Counted from the stretch's first letter, positions 1 to 7,018 are shown. The stretch: DNA of 10,827 nucleotides from Balneolaceae bacterium (GCA_007127395.1 SKZL01000188.1:1-10827), one strand, 5' to 3'. A program made the numbers and translations. The notes: generated from the letters alone by a model not told the origin.

Positions 1-393
1 CCTTCATTATTGTGTGTAAATGAATTATGCGGCAAAGCTGAAGAGGCTATAGATCATTACACATCCATTTTTAAGAATTCTGATGTGGATGGAATTCTCA
101 AGTATGGCCCAAATGAAGAAGGTCCGGAGGGATTGGTAAAACATGCACAGTTCACACTGGAAGGAGAAAAATTCATGATTATGGATGGGCCCGGTGAACA
201 CGATTTTAATTTTAATGAGGGAATTTCATTGGTAGTAAATTGTGAAACCGCAGATGAAGTGGATTATTACTGGGAAAAGCTGAATCAAGACGGTGACCCG
301 AATGCGCAACAGTGCGGATGGCTCAAGGATAAGTTTGGAATCATTAGGCCTTCTTTTTCATCTTCATCCAACGGTGTCTGCCCTTCGATATAA
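1..393 (+). pseudogene. VOC/PhnB-like protein fragment, open at left edge and truncated at 3' end
   Basis: The reading frame is open from the first base, so the gene begins outside the window; a TTG at position 10 is only an internal codon. The text from about C11 to I342 resembles the PhnB/glyoxalase-like (VOC) family: a KAEEAIDHYTSIFKNS block, then FTLEGEKFMIMDG, then NEGISLVVNC, then a late CGWLKDKFGI block. In this family that last block is normally followed by SWQ(I/V)VP and about 40 more residues. Here, right after KDKFGI, the frame runs 16 codons through antisense sequence of a neighbouring gene and stops at 391. The family is a beta-alpha-beta metal-dependent fold with mostly unknown substrates. 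The product would lack its C-terminal part and is probably non-functional. Family assignment is from pattern memory; the truncation is seen directly. Confidence 0.75.
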
Positions 394-410
394 TTGAGTT
401 CTAATCCCAT
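285..410 (-). pseudogene. Mobile mystery protein B (Fic family) 5' stub
   Basis: On the minus strand an ATG at 410-408 overlaps the 3' end of the upstream HTH gene by 10 nt in another frame. It encodes MGLELNYIEGQTPLDEDEKE followed by GLMIP, which closely resembles the start of the mobile mystery protein B family, whose members carry a Fic domain (AMP-transferase fold). Homology stops at about position 336; the frame then reads antisense through the VOC gene and ends at a TGA at 285-287. The rest of the protein, including the Fic motif, is missing. Only the roughly 25 N-terminal residues (336-410) are authentic. The overlap with the A gene is the arrangement expected for the A/B pair, which supports the call despite its short length. 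Confidence 0.72.
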
Positions 411-859
411 AGTGATTTTGGAAGTTCATGCTTGATGATGGCTGTGCGATCATCAATTGCCTTTTTGATTCGTTCACCGGCAACTTCCTGATCTTCCAGT
501 TTCATGTTCGCAGAGGTGCGCAGTACGATCTGTTTAGCCATTTCACGAGCTTTTTTTTCAATGTACTTATCCAAAGACCCCTCTTTCGGCACAAAACCGT
601 AAACAAGATCCATATCCATCGCTCTTGCTGTATCTCTCAGCGTTTTTAATGTGATCGCACCCTCCTTTTCGCGAATCTCCATCGTCCGGACACTCTGTTT
701 GGTAATGGATAATTTGTTTCCTAATTGTTGCAGAGTCATTCCAAGAGTCAGTCGAATGGCTCGAATCCAGCCGGTTGGTGGGTTCGGTAATGTTCTGGCA
801 GGCGATAATAACCTGATCCTTGTCTCAAGTTGTTCGATTTGGAGTTTTTTATTACTCAT
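401..859 (-). CDS. Mobile mystery protein A, HTH (Xre-like) regulator
   Basis: This 152-residue protein has the features of mobile mystery protein A (TIGR02612-type): an N-terminal KLQIEQLETRI helix, a P-T-G-W-I-R-A-I-R block at 28-36, a helix-turn-helix at about 34-65 (MTLQQLGNKL SITKQSVRTME), and the diagnostic GAITLKTLRDTARAMDMDLVYGFVP run at 67-91. The C-terminal half is charged and helical. The family is known from plasmids, integrated elements and genomic islands, next to the Fic-type protein B. It presumably represses its own operon; whether A and B form a toxin-antitoxin pair is inference. Here B survives only as a 5' stub overlapping the A stop codon by 10 nt, so A is an orphan. No Shine-Dalgarno precedes the ATG at 859, but a palindrome sits 5 bp upstream. 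Confidence 0.85.
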   Translation of the reverse strand: MSNKKLQIEQLETRIRLLSPARTLPNPPTGWIRAIRLTLGMTLQQLGNKLSITKQSVRTMEIREKEGAITLKTLRDTARAMDMDLVYGFVPKEGSLDKYIEKKAREMAKQIVLRTSANMKLEDQEVAGERIKKAIDDRTAIIKHELPKSLWD

Positions 860-863
860 ATTG

Positions 864-879
864 TAAGTGTATAAACTTA
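864..879. promoter_or_regulatory. Candidate operator/promoter of mobile mystery A
   Basis: The 16-bp sequence TAAGTGTATAAACTTA is a near-perfect palindrome (TAAGT/ACTTA arms around an AT-rich centre). It ends 5 bp from the HTH gene's start codon. Read on the minus strand its first eight bases, TAAGTTTA, match the Bacteroidota -7 element TAnnTTTG at 7 of 8 positions. An operator overlapping a promoter would fit autoregulation by the HTH protein; binding is inferred. Confidence 0.45.
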
Positions 880-1043
880 TAATTTTGAGTAAAAGTAATT
901 CTAAATGTTGACTAAAACAACATATATATCAGTCTATAAGATGACAAAAAAGTCAATTGTTATACTGACAATCATAGTTTAACTGGCTAATTACACATAT
1001 GTTACGTGTATTTGCTGATGAATTTCTCAGACAAGCTCGGATG

Positions 1044-1084
1044 AAAAAAAAAGGCCACCGGTCATTTAATCCGGCAGCCTTTTA
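1044..1084 (-). terminator. Rho-independent terminator of the porin gene
   Basis: The arms 1051-1061 and 1071-1081 pair as AAGGC and CCGG segments separated by a 2x2 internal mismatch, with a 9-nt loop. On the minus strand the stem is followed by a run of nine T residues (1044-1052 region). It lies 30 nt past the porin stop codon. Confidence 0.8.
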
Positions 1085-1113
1085 TTACAACACACTGATT
1101 AGGTAGAGATAGT

Positions 1114-2403
1114 TTAGAAACTTACACCCACTTCAAGTATCAAACCTTTGAAAGTAGGCTCCATGCCAACATCTGCGCTTGTAACTACTCCGGTTGTTCC
1201 TTGATTGAAACCGGTTGCTTTCTGATATACATATTCTGCCTTAAGGAGAATATTGTCTGTTATAAAAGAACCGAATCCACCTTGAATTCTGTATACATCA
1301 CCTGTATTGTCAGATGAAATAAATTCACTGTAATTAATGTTACTGTATCTCCCTGACAGGTAGAAATTGTCATTCAAGAACTGCTGTGCTTCAAAGGTAT
1401 AATAGCTCCACTTTTCATCACCGTCTAGCCCAAAATCATTCGGATTTGGACCAACATCCTCGCCTTGTCCATAGTAAGCAGAAATTTTATTTCCTTCGAA
1501 AAGGGTAAAAATACCGTTGATTTCCCAAGTAGTCAGTTCACGTCCCACACCCGGTCGTGCCTGGCCCGGGCCTTCACCACTTCCTGAATTGTCATTGTTA
1601 AGATTCCATACACCACCGTAAGATGAACCGTGACGTTCTCTACGGAACAGGTTTGTACCTCTGTTTACACCGGGGTCATGATCTACAGTGTAGAAAGAGC
1701 CTGACAAATATACACCGTCAATCATATCCAACCATAATTTGGAACGAAATGAGTATCCGCGAGCTTCCTGAAAATCTTGTTCAGGTGCACCGATCCCGGC
1801 ACCAAACATCAATCCATACCCTGTTCCTTTATGATAAATTTCCATACCGGGCTCTGAACCTAATGGTGCAACTACAGGATTACCCACAAGCGGATTTCTG
1901 TGTGCATCTGCGTTAATTGTTCTTGTAAATTGATGCTCACCGAAGTTTGCAAAGAAGTTACCTGCCTTAATATCGATGTGCTCAAGAATTGGGTTAATAG
2001 CAGTTAAGAATGAGTTACCGGGAATATGACGGATATACATATAACCATTGTTTCCCCACCACTGACTTGGATGGCGCTGTGTTGCCAGTAATCCATCGAA
2101 GAACACTTCAATATCTCCATCTCCAATTGTCATCAAAAACTCAAGATTGGCAAATGAAGTTTGCATGCCATACAGTTGATTATCCGGAGTAACCCAATCG
2201 CCGCCGCTCCAAATACGTACGTTATCTTGTGTTAGCATCTGAACCCGGCCTACAGAGTGTAGTCCCATAGTAAATGTGATGTTATCTGTAGACCCTATTT
2301 CTATGCCTTTTCTGTCGTAGTCTGGCTGTTGTGCTTCAGCTGTATGTAGTGACATTCCAAAAAGGAAAGCCATTGATACGATCATTGTAATTATTTTTTT
2401 CAT
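1114..2403 (-). CDS. Outer-membrane porin-like beta-barrel protein
   Basis: A 429-residue protein with a clear Sec signal peptide: MKK, a hydrophobic core, and a probable cleavage after AEA at about residue 24. The mature part has no hydrophobic helices. It consists of alternating amphipathic strands rich in aromatic residues and glycine, for example GYGLMFGAGIGAP, GVYLSGSFYTVDHD, KISAYYGQGEDVG, FYLSGRYSNINYS and ILLKAEYVYQ. It ends in LILEVGVSF, with the terminal Phe used as the beta-barrel assembly signal. This fits a porin of about 16 strands sitting in the outer membrane; I cannot name the substrate. A glycine/asparagine-rich stretch at about 270-290 looks like an external loop. An AGGAG lies just 2 nt before the ATG, closer than usual. 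The gene has its own terminator and a long structured leader, so it is probably transcribed alone. Porin fold: fairly sure; function: unknown. Confidence 0.8.
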   Translation of the reverse strand: MKKIITMIVSMAFLFGMSLHTAEAQQPDYDRKGIEIGSTDNITFTMGLHSVGRVQMLTQDNVRIWSGGDWVTPDNQLYGMQTSFANLEFLMTIGDGDIEVFFDGLLATQRHPSQWWGNNGYMYIRHIPGNSFLTAINPILEHIDIKAGNFFANFGEHQFTRTINADAHRNPLVGNPVVAPLGSEPGMEIYHKGTGYGLMFGAGIGAPEQDFQEARGYSFRSKLWLDMIDGVYLSGSFYTVDHDPGVNRGTNLFRRERHGSSYGGVWNLNNDNSGSGEGPGQARPGVGRELTTWEINGIFTLFEGNKISAYYGQGEDVGPNPNDFGLDGDEKWSYYTFEAQQFLNDNFYLSGRYSNINYSEFISSDNTGDVYRIQGGFGSFITDNILLKAEYVYQKATGFNQGTTGVVTSADVGMEPTFKGLILEVGVSF

Positions 2404-2405
2404 AG

Positions 2406-2410
2406 CTCCT
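2406..2410 (-). promoter_or_regulatory. Shine-Dalgarno site of the porin gene
   Basis: AGGAG on the minus strand, separated from the ATG by only 2 nt. It is one of only two clear Shine-Dalgarno sites in the window, and it supports the chosen start, which also gives a canonical signal peptide. Confidence 0.6.
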
Positions 2411-2519
2411 AAAATTTGTAATTAGTTTCTTTGGTTTTTTTTGTTGCAGATTCATTTGCGACGCCTATAACGTACAGCATTGATTTGTACTCCGATCTCA
2501 GGTATATCCTGCAGTTCTT

Positions 2520-2561
2520 CATAGGGAAGATTTCCTAAAAATAATCAGGAAATCCCCTATG
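2520..2561 (-). promoter_or_regulatory. Strong hairpin in the porin leader
   Basis: CATAGGG (2520-2526) and GATTTCCT (2529-2536) pair perfectly with AGGAAATC (2547-2554) and CCCTATG (2555-2561). This gives a 15-bp stem with a 2-nt AA bulge and a 10-nt A/T-rich loop. No T run follows on either strand, so it does not look like a simple terminator. It lies about 117 nt upstream of the porin start codon. It may be an RNA control or stability element, or a paired DNA site. Confidence 0.6.
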
Positions 2562-2589
2562 CGTGGTATGATTATTAAAGATATTTAGA

Positions 2590-2597
2590 CAAATATA
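2590..2597 (-). promoter_or_regulatory. Candidate -7 element of a porin promoter
   Basis: On the minus strand TATATTTG matches the Bacteroidota consensus TAnnTTTG exactly. No convincing -33 TTG at the usual spacing was found. If real, transcription would start near 2583 and the 42-nt hairpin would be within the leader. Confidence 0.35.
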
Positions 2598-2725
2598 TCC
2601 AAATTATGCAAATTATGGCAGGTCAGTCCATTTTCATTACATGAATTAAAAATATAAAGGCTATTTAAGATTTTTTAATTTTGAGCGTGCGAGCCGAAAT
2701 TCCCTGGCTTCTCTAAAGCCTTACA

Positions 2726-3742
2726 TCACAAAAACTCAAAATAGATAATTACAGAGAGTGCAATTAATAGCGTAACCCAGACTATAATTGCATAACGACT
2801 GAACTCCTCCCCATCTCTCTGTTCAGTAAAGCTATGCGGTTTTATACCCTGAAGTAAAAATGTAAGTACTCCCGCCAGATTTACACAGATGATATAGGTT
2901 AGTGTCAGTAATCCTGCACCGAATGCCAAATCATACATTCCACTTCCCAAAAGCAAACCGGTTGTAACCATCGGAGGAAGTAAAGCAACAGCGACCATCA
3001 CTCCGATCACTGCAGCAGAAATGCCCCTGGTAAATGACAAACATCCTGCAATACCGGCTGCAAGCCCCAATGCAATATCCGCATAACTCACAACGGTCCG
3101 GGAACTGATCTCTGTAACCTCCGGATTAAAATCAATGAGCAGTCCCATTATAAAAGAGAGGCTTAAACCCAGTGAAAAGCCGTACAAAATGGATTTAATC
3201 GATCTTTTAAACAGTGCCTTATCTCCAAGAGTCGTTGCCAGTGCCAGCCCCACATTTGGCCCCAAAATAGGTGCGATCACCATGGCACCGATCACCATGG
3301 CTGCATTATCCCGTATCAGACCATTGGCTGCTACCACGACCGACAGGGCAATTAACACCATGAAAACCCATGAAAAATCAGCAATCTTTTTGATCTCTTC
3401 ATATAGTTCATCTCTTGAAATACGATGGACCCGTTTACCCTCTTTTTCCTTATCAGTTATTTCGTCTTTCGCTTCCTCATCCTCTTTTTCTTCCTCTTTT
3501 TGGACTGGCAGTGAAGCCGAAATGGGTAGAAGAACGATTCTATAATCCTCTTTTCCTGAAAATTTTGTTTCAAGATCCCCAAGTATTTTTTCTGTGATTT
3601 CTACTTCAGCAAGCAGATTGATAACTGTTCTATCTCCTTCAGATTTATCAATCCAGGAATCAATAATATCATCCTCATTGATGAGGCTTTTAAGATCATC
3701 AAATCCATCCGGCGGTAAAATTTTTATCAGTCGTAATGCCAT
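2726..3742 (-). CDS. TIGR00341 / DUF389 integral membrane protein
   Basis: This 338-residue protein has a soluble N-terminal region (1-80) with a ferredoxin-like pattern beginning MALRLIKILPP, a highly charged linker (81-104, mostly Glu/Lys/Asp), and a membrane domain of about six helices from 124 to the C-terminus. The family signature is clear: DNAAMVIGAMVIAPILGP at 145-162, the GVMVAVALLPP block at 247-257, and NLAGVLTFLLQG at 288-299. These are the hallmarks of the DUF389 family, whose biochemical role is unknown. The protein should sit in the inner membrane. The length is usual for the short form of the family. It stands alone, 226 bp from the upstream isomerase gene and 322 bp from the porin, with no Shine-Dalgarno before its ATG. 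Family: sure; function: unknown. Confidence 0.9.
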   Translation of the reverse strand: MALRLIKILPPDGFDDLKSLINEDDIIDSWIDKSEGDRTVINLLAEVEITEKILGDLETKFSGKEDYRIVLLPISASLPVQKEEEKEDEEAKDEITDKEKEGKRVHRISRDELYEEIKKIADFSWVFMVLIALSVVVAANGLIRDNAAMVIGAMVIAPILGPNVGLALATTLGDKALFKRSIKSILYGFSLGLSLSFIMGLLIDFNPEVTEISSRTVVSYADIALGLAAGIAGCLSFTRGISAAVIGVMVAVALLPPMVTTGLLLGSGMYDLAFGAGLLTLTYIICVNLAGVLTFLLQGIKPHSFTEQRDGEEFSRYAIIVWVTLLIALSVIIYFEFL

Positions 3743-3968
3743 CAGTACAATTACATTATTTAGGCTACTAATATCAACAAATAAACCCTTGTAATGTAAA
3801 ATATAAATTTAGCTGAATTTTAAACCCGGCATGAGAGATCATTTTTTCTGTTTCCCTGAGCTGATGAAGCATCAACACATGTCGCCATCTCTAATTGGCT
3901 GTATCGCGATCAACAGGGACAAATCCTCCGAAATTTTCTATAATTGATAGCTCAAATGGGACAGAAAA

Positions 3969-4862
3969 CTACACTACCGCAAAACGGTTCTCCAGCATAT
4001 AAATGTAACTCTCTTCAAGCAGATGGAACACATCACCATCCGCCTCATCCATTTCGAGCACCATCCACTCTGCAATGTCTGTCGATGCTTCCATGATGGC
4101 AGGAATATCAAGAGTACCCTTCCCAACAGCGGTCATCGGTTCATGCGGTTCATCTGCACTTACATTATCGGGATTGGCGGGGCCATCTTTCACGTGAAGC
4201 ATCTCCACACGGCTACCCATCTGACGAATCACCGCCGCCGGATCAAGGCCGGCCACAGCCACCCAATAGATATCAAGCTGGAAAAATATCTCTTTAACCA
4301 ACTCCTCGTGTAGTATCTCCCAGGGAGTTTCACCATACGGCAGGGCACGGAATTCCCACCAGTGGTTATGCAGGCCCAATCGGAGTCCGTTTGCATTCAA
4401 ATAGCCGGAGATTTCGTTGTAAACGGAGGCCAACTCCAGGGTTCCTTCAACCGTTTGATAGCGCGGATCTTCCGGCCAGCCATGCCAGATAAGCCGGTCG
4501 CACTGATAGATCTCGGCAAGCTCCAGGAGTGTGTTCATCTCTCCATTTTCGGGAAGTTCTGCATGGATCGATGAGACCTTCAGACCGGCCTCTTTCAGAT
4601 AGGCTGCTCCGTCGCGATGCGACACCCCCTCAGGCCAAAAAGCCGTTTCCACATGGCTGAATCCGATATCAGCCAGACGACGAAGCGTGCCCTGCAGATC
4701 AGCTGCAATTTGATTACGTACAGTATAGAGTTGCATTGAAAGTCGCGGAAGCACAGCGGCTTCTGAACGATTACATGAGGTGATCCCCAAAGGCAGCGCT
4801 GATGCAAGCAGGCCCATACCGGAGAGTTTGAGAAAAGAGCGGCGGTCGAATTGGTTATTCAT
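3969..4862 (-). CDS. Tat-exported lipoprotein, sugar phosphate isomerase/epimerase (xylose isomerase-like TIM barrel)
   Basis: The 297-residue product starts with a twin-arginine signal (DRRSFLKL, Arg7-Arg8), a hydrophobic segment, and a lipobox ITSC (27-30), so it is probably exported folded and lipidated at Cys30. From residue 39 it reads as an AP-endonuclease-2/xylose-isomerase TIM barrel: LSMQLYTVR (41-49), GFSHVETAF (67-75), KVSSIHAELP (95-104), LGLHNHWWEF (162-171), FQLDIYWVAVAGLDP (194-208), LHVKDGP (222-228) and WMVLEMDEAD (266-275). Likely metal/substrate ligands by family analogy are Glu170, Asp197, His223 and Glu270. Homologues usually accompany oxidoreductases in sugar or inositol catabolism, but no such neighbour is seen here. 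It would act in the periplasm or on the membrane surface. The substrate is unknown. There is no good Shine-Dalgarno before the ATG. Confidence 0.85.
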   Translation of the reverse strand: MNNQFDRRSFLKLSGMGLLASALPLGITSCNRSEAAVLPRLSMQLYTVRNQIAADLQGTLRRLADIGFSHVETAFWPEGVSHRDGAAYLKEAGLKVSSIHAELPENGEMNTLLELAEIYQCDRLIWHGWPEDPRYQTVEGTLELASVYNEISGYLNANGLRLGLHNHWWEFRALPYGETPWEILHEELVKEIFFQLDIYWVAVAGLDPAAVIRQMGSRVEMLHVKDGPANPDNVSADEPHEPMTAVGKGTLDIPAIMEASTDIAEWMVLEMDEADGDVFHLLEESYIYMLENRFAVV

Positions 4863-5104
4863 AGGTGGTACCCATTGGTTGATGAGAGTTTGGTCTTCGG
4901 TTCCAACCCCAACGAACCTGTCGGTAACTGCACTCCAAAAAAAAGTAATCGGAACGCGGCAGACTGTCAGTACTATTTCAGTTTATCTATATCTCACGTC
5001 AAAGTAAATAGATAAATTTTGAGCCTTGAAATCTCACCGATAGTGACCATGGGAGAAAAGGCTTCTTATGGACTATTCCCGGGAATTTTTATAAGATCTG
5101 ATTT

Positions 5105-5125
5105 CAACTCCGTGTCAATGAGTTG
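5105..5125 (-). other. Hairpin directly after the tRNA 3' end
   Basis: CAACTC (5105-5110) and GAGTTG (5120-5125) form a 6-bp stem with a 9-nt loop that abuts the last base of the tRNA. There is no T run. It could take part in tRNA 3' processing or termination, but a chance stem of this size is possible. The remaining stretch 4863-5104 holds nothing else I can support. Confidence 0.35.
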
Positions 5126-5198
5126 TGACCTCGCCGGGACTTGAACCCAGATCTAAAGCTTAGGAGGCTATTGTTCTATCCGGTTGAACTACGAGGTC
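5126..5198 (-). tRNA. tRNA-Arg (anticodon CCT)
   Basis: The 73-nt minus-strand sequence folds as a cloverleaf. The acceptor stem GACCTCG/CGAGGTC is perfect, the D arm is GTTC/GAAC, the anticodon loop CTCCTAA gives CCT (reads AGG), and the T arm is CTGGG-TTCAAGT-CCCGG with one G-U pair. The anticodon stem ATAGC/GCTTT has one mismatch. The discriminator base is A, and CCA is not encoded. It lies 62 nt downstream of the lipoprotein gene's stop, in the same direction. tRNA genes are frequent integration sites, but I see no integrase or repeated 3' end next to it. Confidence 0.95.
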
Positions 5199-5260
5199 AG
5201 TTATGTCGTTTAAACCTGAGCAAAAGATATTAGTTTTACAGAAAAAACATCACCATCAAT

Positions 5261-7018
5261 TTACCATTCTGAAAGCAGCTCTCCACTAGCATCTGTTTTC
5301 ATGATAAATATATCTGCCCCGTCCCGCAGCATCCCCTCAAAATCACCGTCATTGGACATAAAACTTCCTGTGAGTGCAAATCCGCCGTTACCGGTCTGAA
5401 TAATGGAACGCCCACTCTGCCATCTGCTTCCACCATAATTCTTTATCCACTCCGTATCGCCCGATGCTGTCAATTTATGAATCAGAATATCGGTAAATCC
5501 TTTCTTCGTCAGCCCTGCAAAATCTCCATCGTCCGAGCTGGTATAGCCTGTCATAATCACACCCCCGTCATTAGTGGCTGTTATACCGTCAATACCATCA
5601 CTTTCACTTCCACTGAAGGTTTTTCTCCAGAGTACTTCACCATCCCGGTCAAGCTCAACCAGGTGATACCGGCAAATACTGGACCCAAGTGTTGGACCTC
5701 CCTTGCAGTCTGTATATGTATATATAAATCTTCCGTCAACTGTTTCTACCACATCCGGGGATTCTGTTCTTAAACTGTGTTGCTCATTTCTATCATGCAA
5801 AAATTTCGCCCATTGAACTTCACCTTCTGAATTGGTGCGAATTAAAAATGCATCAATATTGCTATGATCTTTCAGCCCCTCAAATGTACCATCTGTTGAG
5901 TACGCCCAGCCTGACAATAAAAACCCTCCATCTGCGGTTTGTACTACCGATCTGCCCACTTCTCCTGAACTTCCACCAAATGATTGAACCCATTCCACAT
6001 CACCGGTTGCCGATAGTTTTAATAAATACACGTCCGACTCTCCCCTATTCAACCCTTCAAAAATGCCCTCATCAGAGTGGCTGAAACCTGTGACAACAAC
6101 ACCTCCATCCTTGGTCGCTGTCAATGCCTCTCCACTACCCATATAAAAAGCACGTTCCCATAGCATATTTCCATTGTTGTCAAGTTTTATAACCAGCGTT
6201 TCCCAACTATCTGCTTGTGCCTTCCCGGATACAACAATTCCCCCATCCATGGTATTGGTGATGGAGTAACCATGATTCAGATTTTTATCACCAAACAACC
6301 GTGACCACTCCTTGAATCCATCAGTGCCTACCTTGATGACAAACAGATCAACATCTTCAAGATGCTGTCCTTCAAAATCCCCATCATTACTGGAGGTGTA
6401 TCCGGTCACAGCAAACCCTCCATCAGTGGTTTCAGTCATAGAAAATGTGATATCATAACTACTGCCACCAAAGGTACGAATCGATCCTGCTAAAGGAACA
6501 AAAGTGGCAGTTACATTGACCGGTTTATCTATCAAAATTTCAACAGGTGTTTCATTTCCGCTTAGCAATCCACCTCCCCAGTGTGAAAAACGCCATCCTG
6601 AGTCAGGCGCCGGTTGCAGTTTCACCACTGTCCCATGCGAGTGTTCGACCGCTTTTTCCTGAATCACCTCTTCAAGGATTCTTCCGTTACCTTCCACTGT
6701 TAAAGTTAACGGATAGGTTCTCTTCTCAAATACCGCTCTTACCCACGAATTTGATTCTATCCGTAATGTCCCCGGATTGTTATTCCCTGTGAGATTTCCT
6801 TCCCATCTTGTAAAAAGCCAACCCTCATTTGGTATCGCTGTCAATTCCACTGTCCTCCCTTCTGTGAATTCTCCTCCTTCAGGAGTTACCATGCCTCCTT
6901 CCTCCGGCTCTGCAAATACGCCCAGGTTATATTTTGGCACCGATTCTGTACCGCAACCCCACAAAAATATCGTCAGAATTGCACAAACTGCAATCAAATA
7001 TAATCGTCTCTTCTTCAT
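5261..7018 (-). CDS. Lipoprotein with two InlB B-type repeats and seven ~60-residue propeller-like repeats
   Basis: A 585-residue protein. MKKRR, a hydrophobic segment and a lipobox LWGC place the lipidated residue at Cys22. Residues 30-97 and 102-174 are two divergent InlB B-type repeats, each with a GxxGxVxP or NGRI start and a GW.F..W.G core (for example GWLFTRWEGNLTGN). From about 179 to the end, seven tandem units follow a shared pattern: FGG..., then (T/A).DGGF..TG..S.DGDFEG, then D.F..K....G...W. Approximate units are 180-238, 239-287, 288-343, 344-403, 404-464, 465-524 and 525-585. Seven units of this size suggest a seven-bladed beta-propeller (inference). Unit 5 is divergent and has two cysteines (438, 449) not found in the others. 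It is likely anchored in the outer membrane or facing the periplasm. The role is unknown; recognition of a polymer or partner protein is possible. It is monocistronic, with a good GAGG ribosome site 7 nt before the ATG. Confidence 0.85.
   Translation of the reverse strand: MKKRRLYLIAVCAILTIFLWGCGTESVPKYNLGVFAEPEEGGMVTPEGGEFTEGRTVELTAIPNEGWLFTRWEGNLTGNNNPGTLRIESNSWVRAVFEKRTYPLTLTVEGNGRILEEVIQEKAVEHSHGTVVKLQPAPDSGWRFSHWGGGLLSGNETPVEILIDKPVNVTATFVPLAGSIRTFGGSSYDITFSMTETTDGGFAVTGYTSSNDGDFEGQHLEDVDLFVIKVGTDGFKEWSRLFGDKNLNHGYSITNTMDGGIVVSGKAQADSWETLVIKLDNNGNMLWERAFYMGSGEALTATKDGGVVVTGFSHSDEGIFEGLNRGESDVYLLKLSATGDVEWVQSFGGSSGEVGRSVVQTADGGFLLSGWAYSTDGTFEGLKDHSNIDAFLIRTNSEGEVQWAKFLHDRNEQHSLRTESPDVVETVDGRFIYTYTDCKGGPTLGSSICRYHLVELDRDGEVLWRKTFSGSESDGIDGITATNDGGVIMTGYTSSDDGDFAGLTKKGFTDILIHKLTASGDTEWIKNYGGSRWQSGRSIIQTGNGGFALTGSFMSNDGDFEGMLRDGADIFIMKTDASGELLSEW

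Larger units (their letters stand above)
2404..2725 (-). other. 322-bp intergenic leader region of the porin
   Basis: No coding potential was seen. On the minus strand it holds, in order: a 5-bp hairpin (2706-2720, GGCTT/AAGCC) just after the DUF389 gene stop; a promoter-like TATATTTG (2590-2597); a strong hairpin (2520-2561); two smaller hairpins (CAGG/CCTG at 2499-2511 and GTACA/TGTAC at 2472-2490); and AGGAG (2406-2410) before the porin ATG. The cluster suggests a structured 5' leader of about 180 nt. Confidence 0.5.

Noticed and set aside
957..1008. Short inverted repeats (GTCA/TGAC, TACAC/GTGTA) between the HTH gene and the porin terminator
   Set aside because: Only 4-5 bp arms with large loops; the stretch 880-1043 otherwise holds nothing I can support.
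3135..3545. Serine-rich open frame antisense to the DUF389 gene
   Set aside because: The Ser/Pro-rich composition is the antisense image of the Glu/Lys-rich linker and membrane helices.
3778..3785. TTTATTTG on the minus strand as a promoter for the DUF389 gene
   Set aside because: A 7/8 match to TAnnTTTG in AT-rich DNA without a -33 TTG at proper spacing; too weak to annotate.
3862..3874. Small hairpin TGATG-AAG-CATCA between the isomerase and DUF389 genes
   Set aside because: Five base pairs, no T run and no relation to a gene start; indistinguishable from chance.
5075..5086. Perfect 12-bp palindrome ATTCCCGGGAAT
   Set aside because: A 12-bp palindrome is expected a few times by chance in 10.8 kb, and it has no clear position relative to a start codon.
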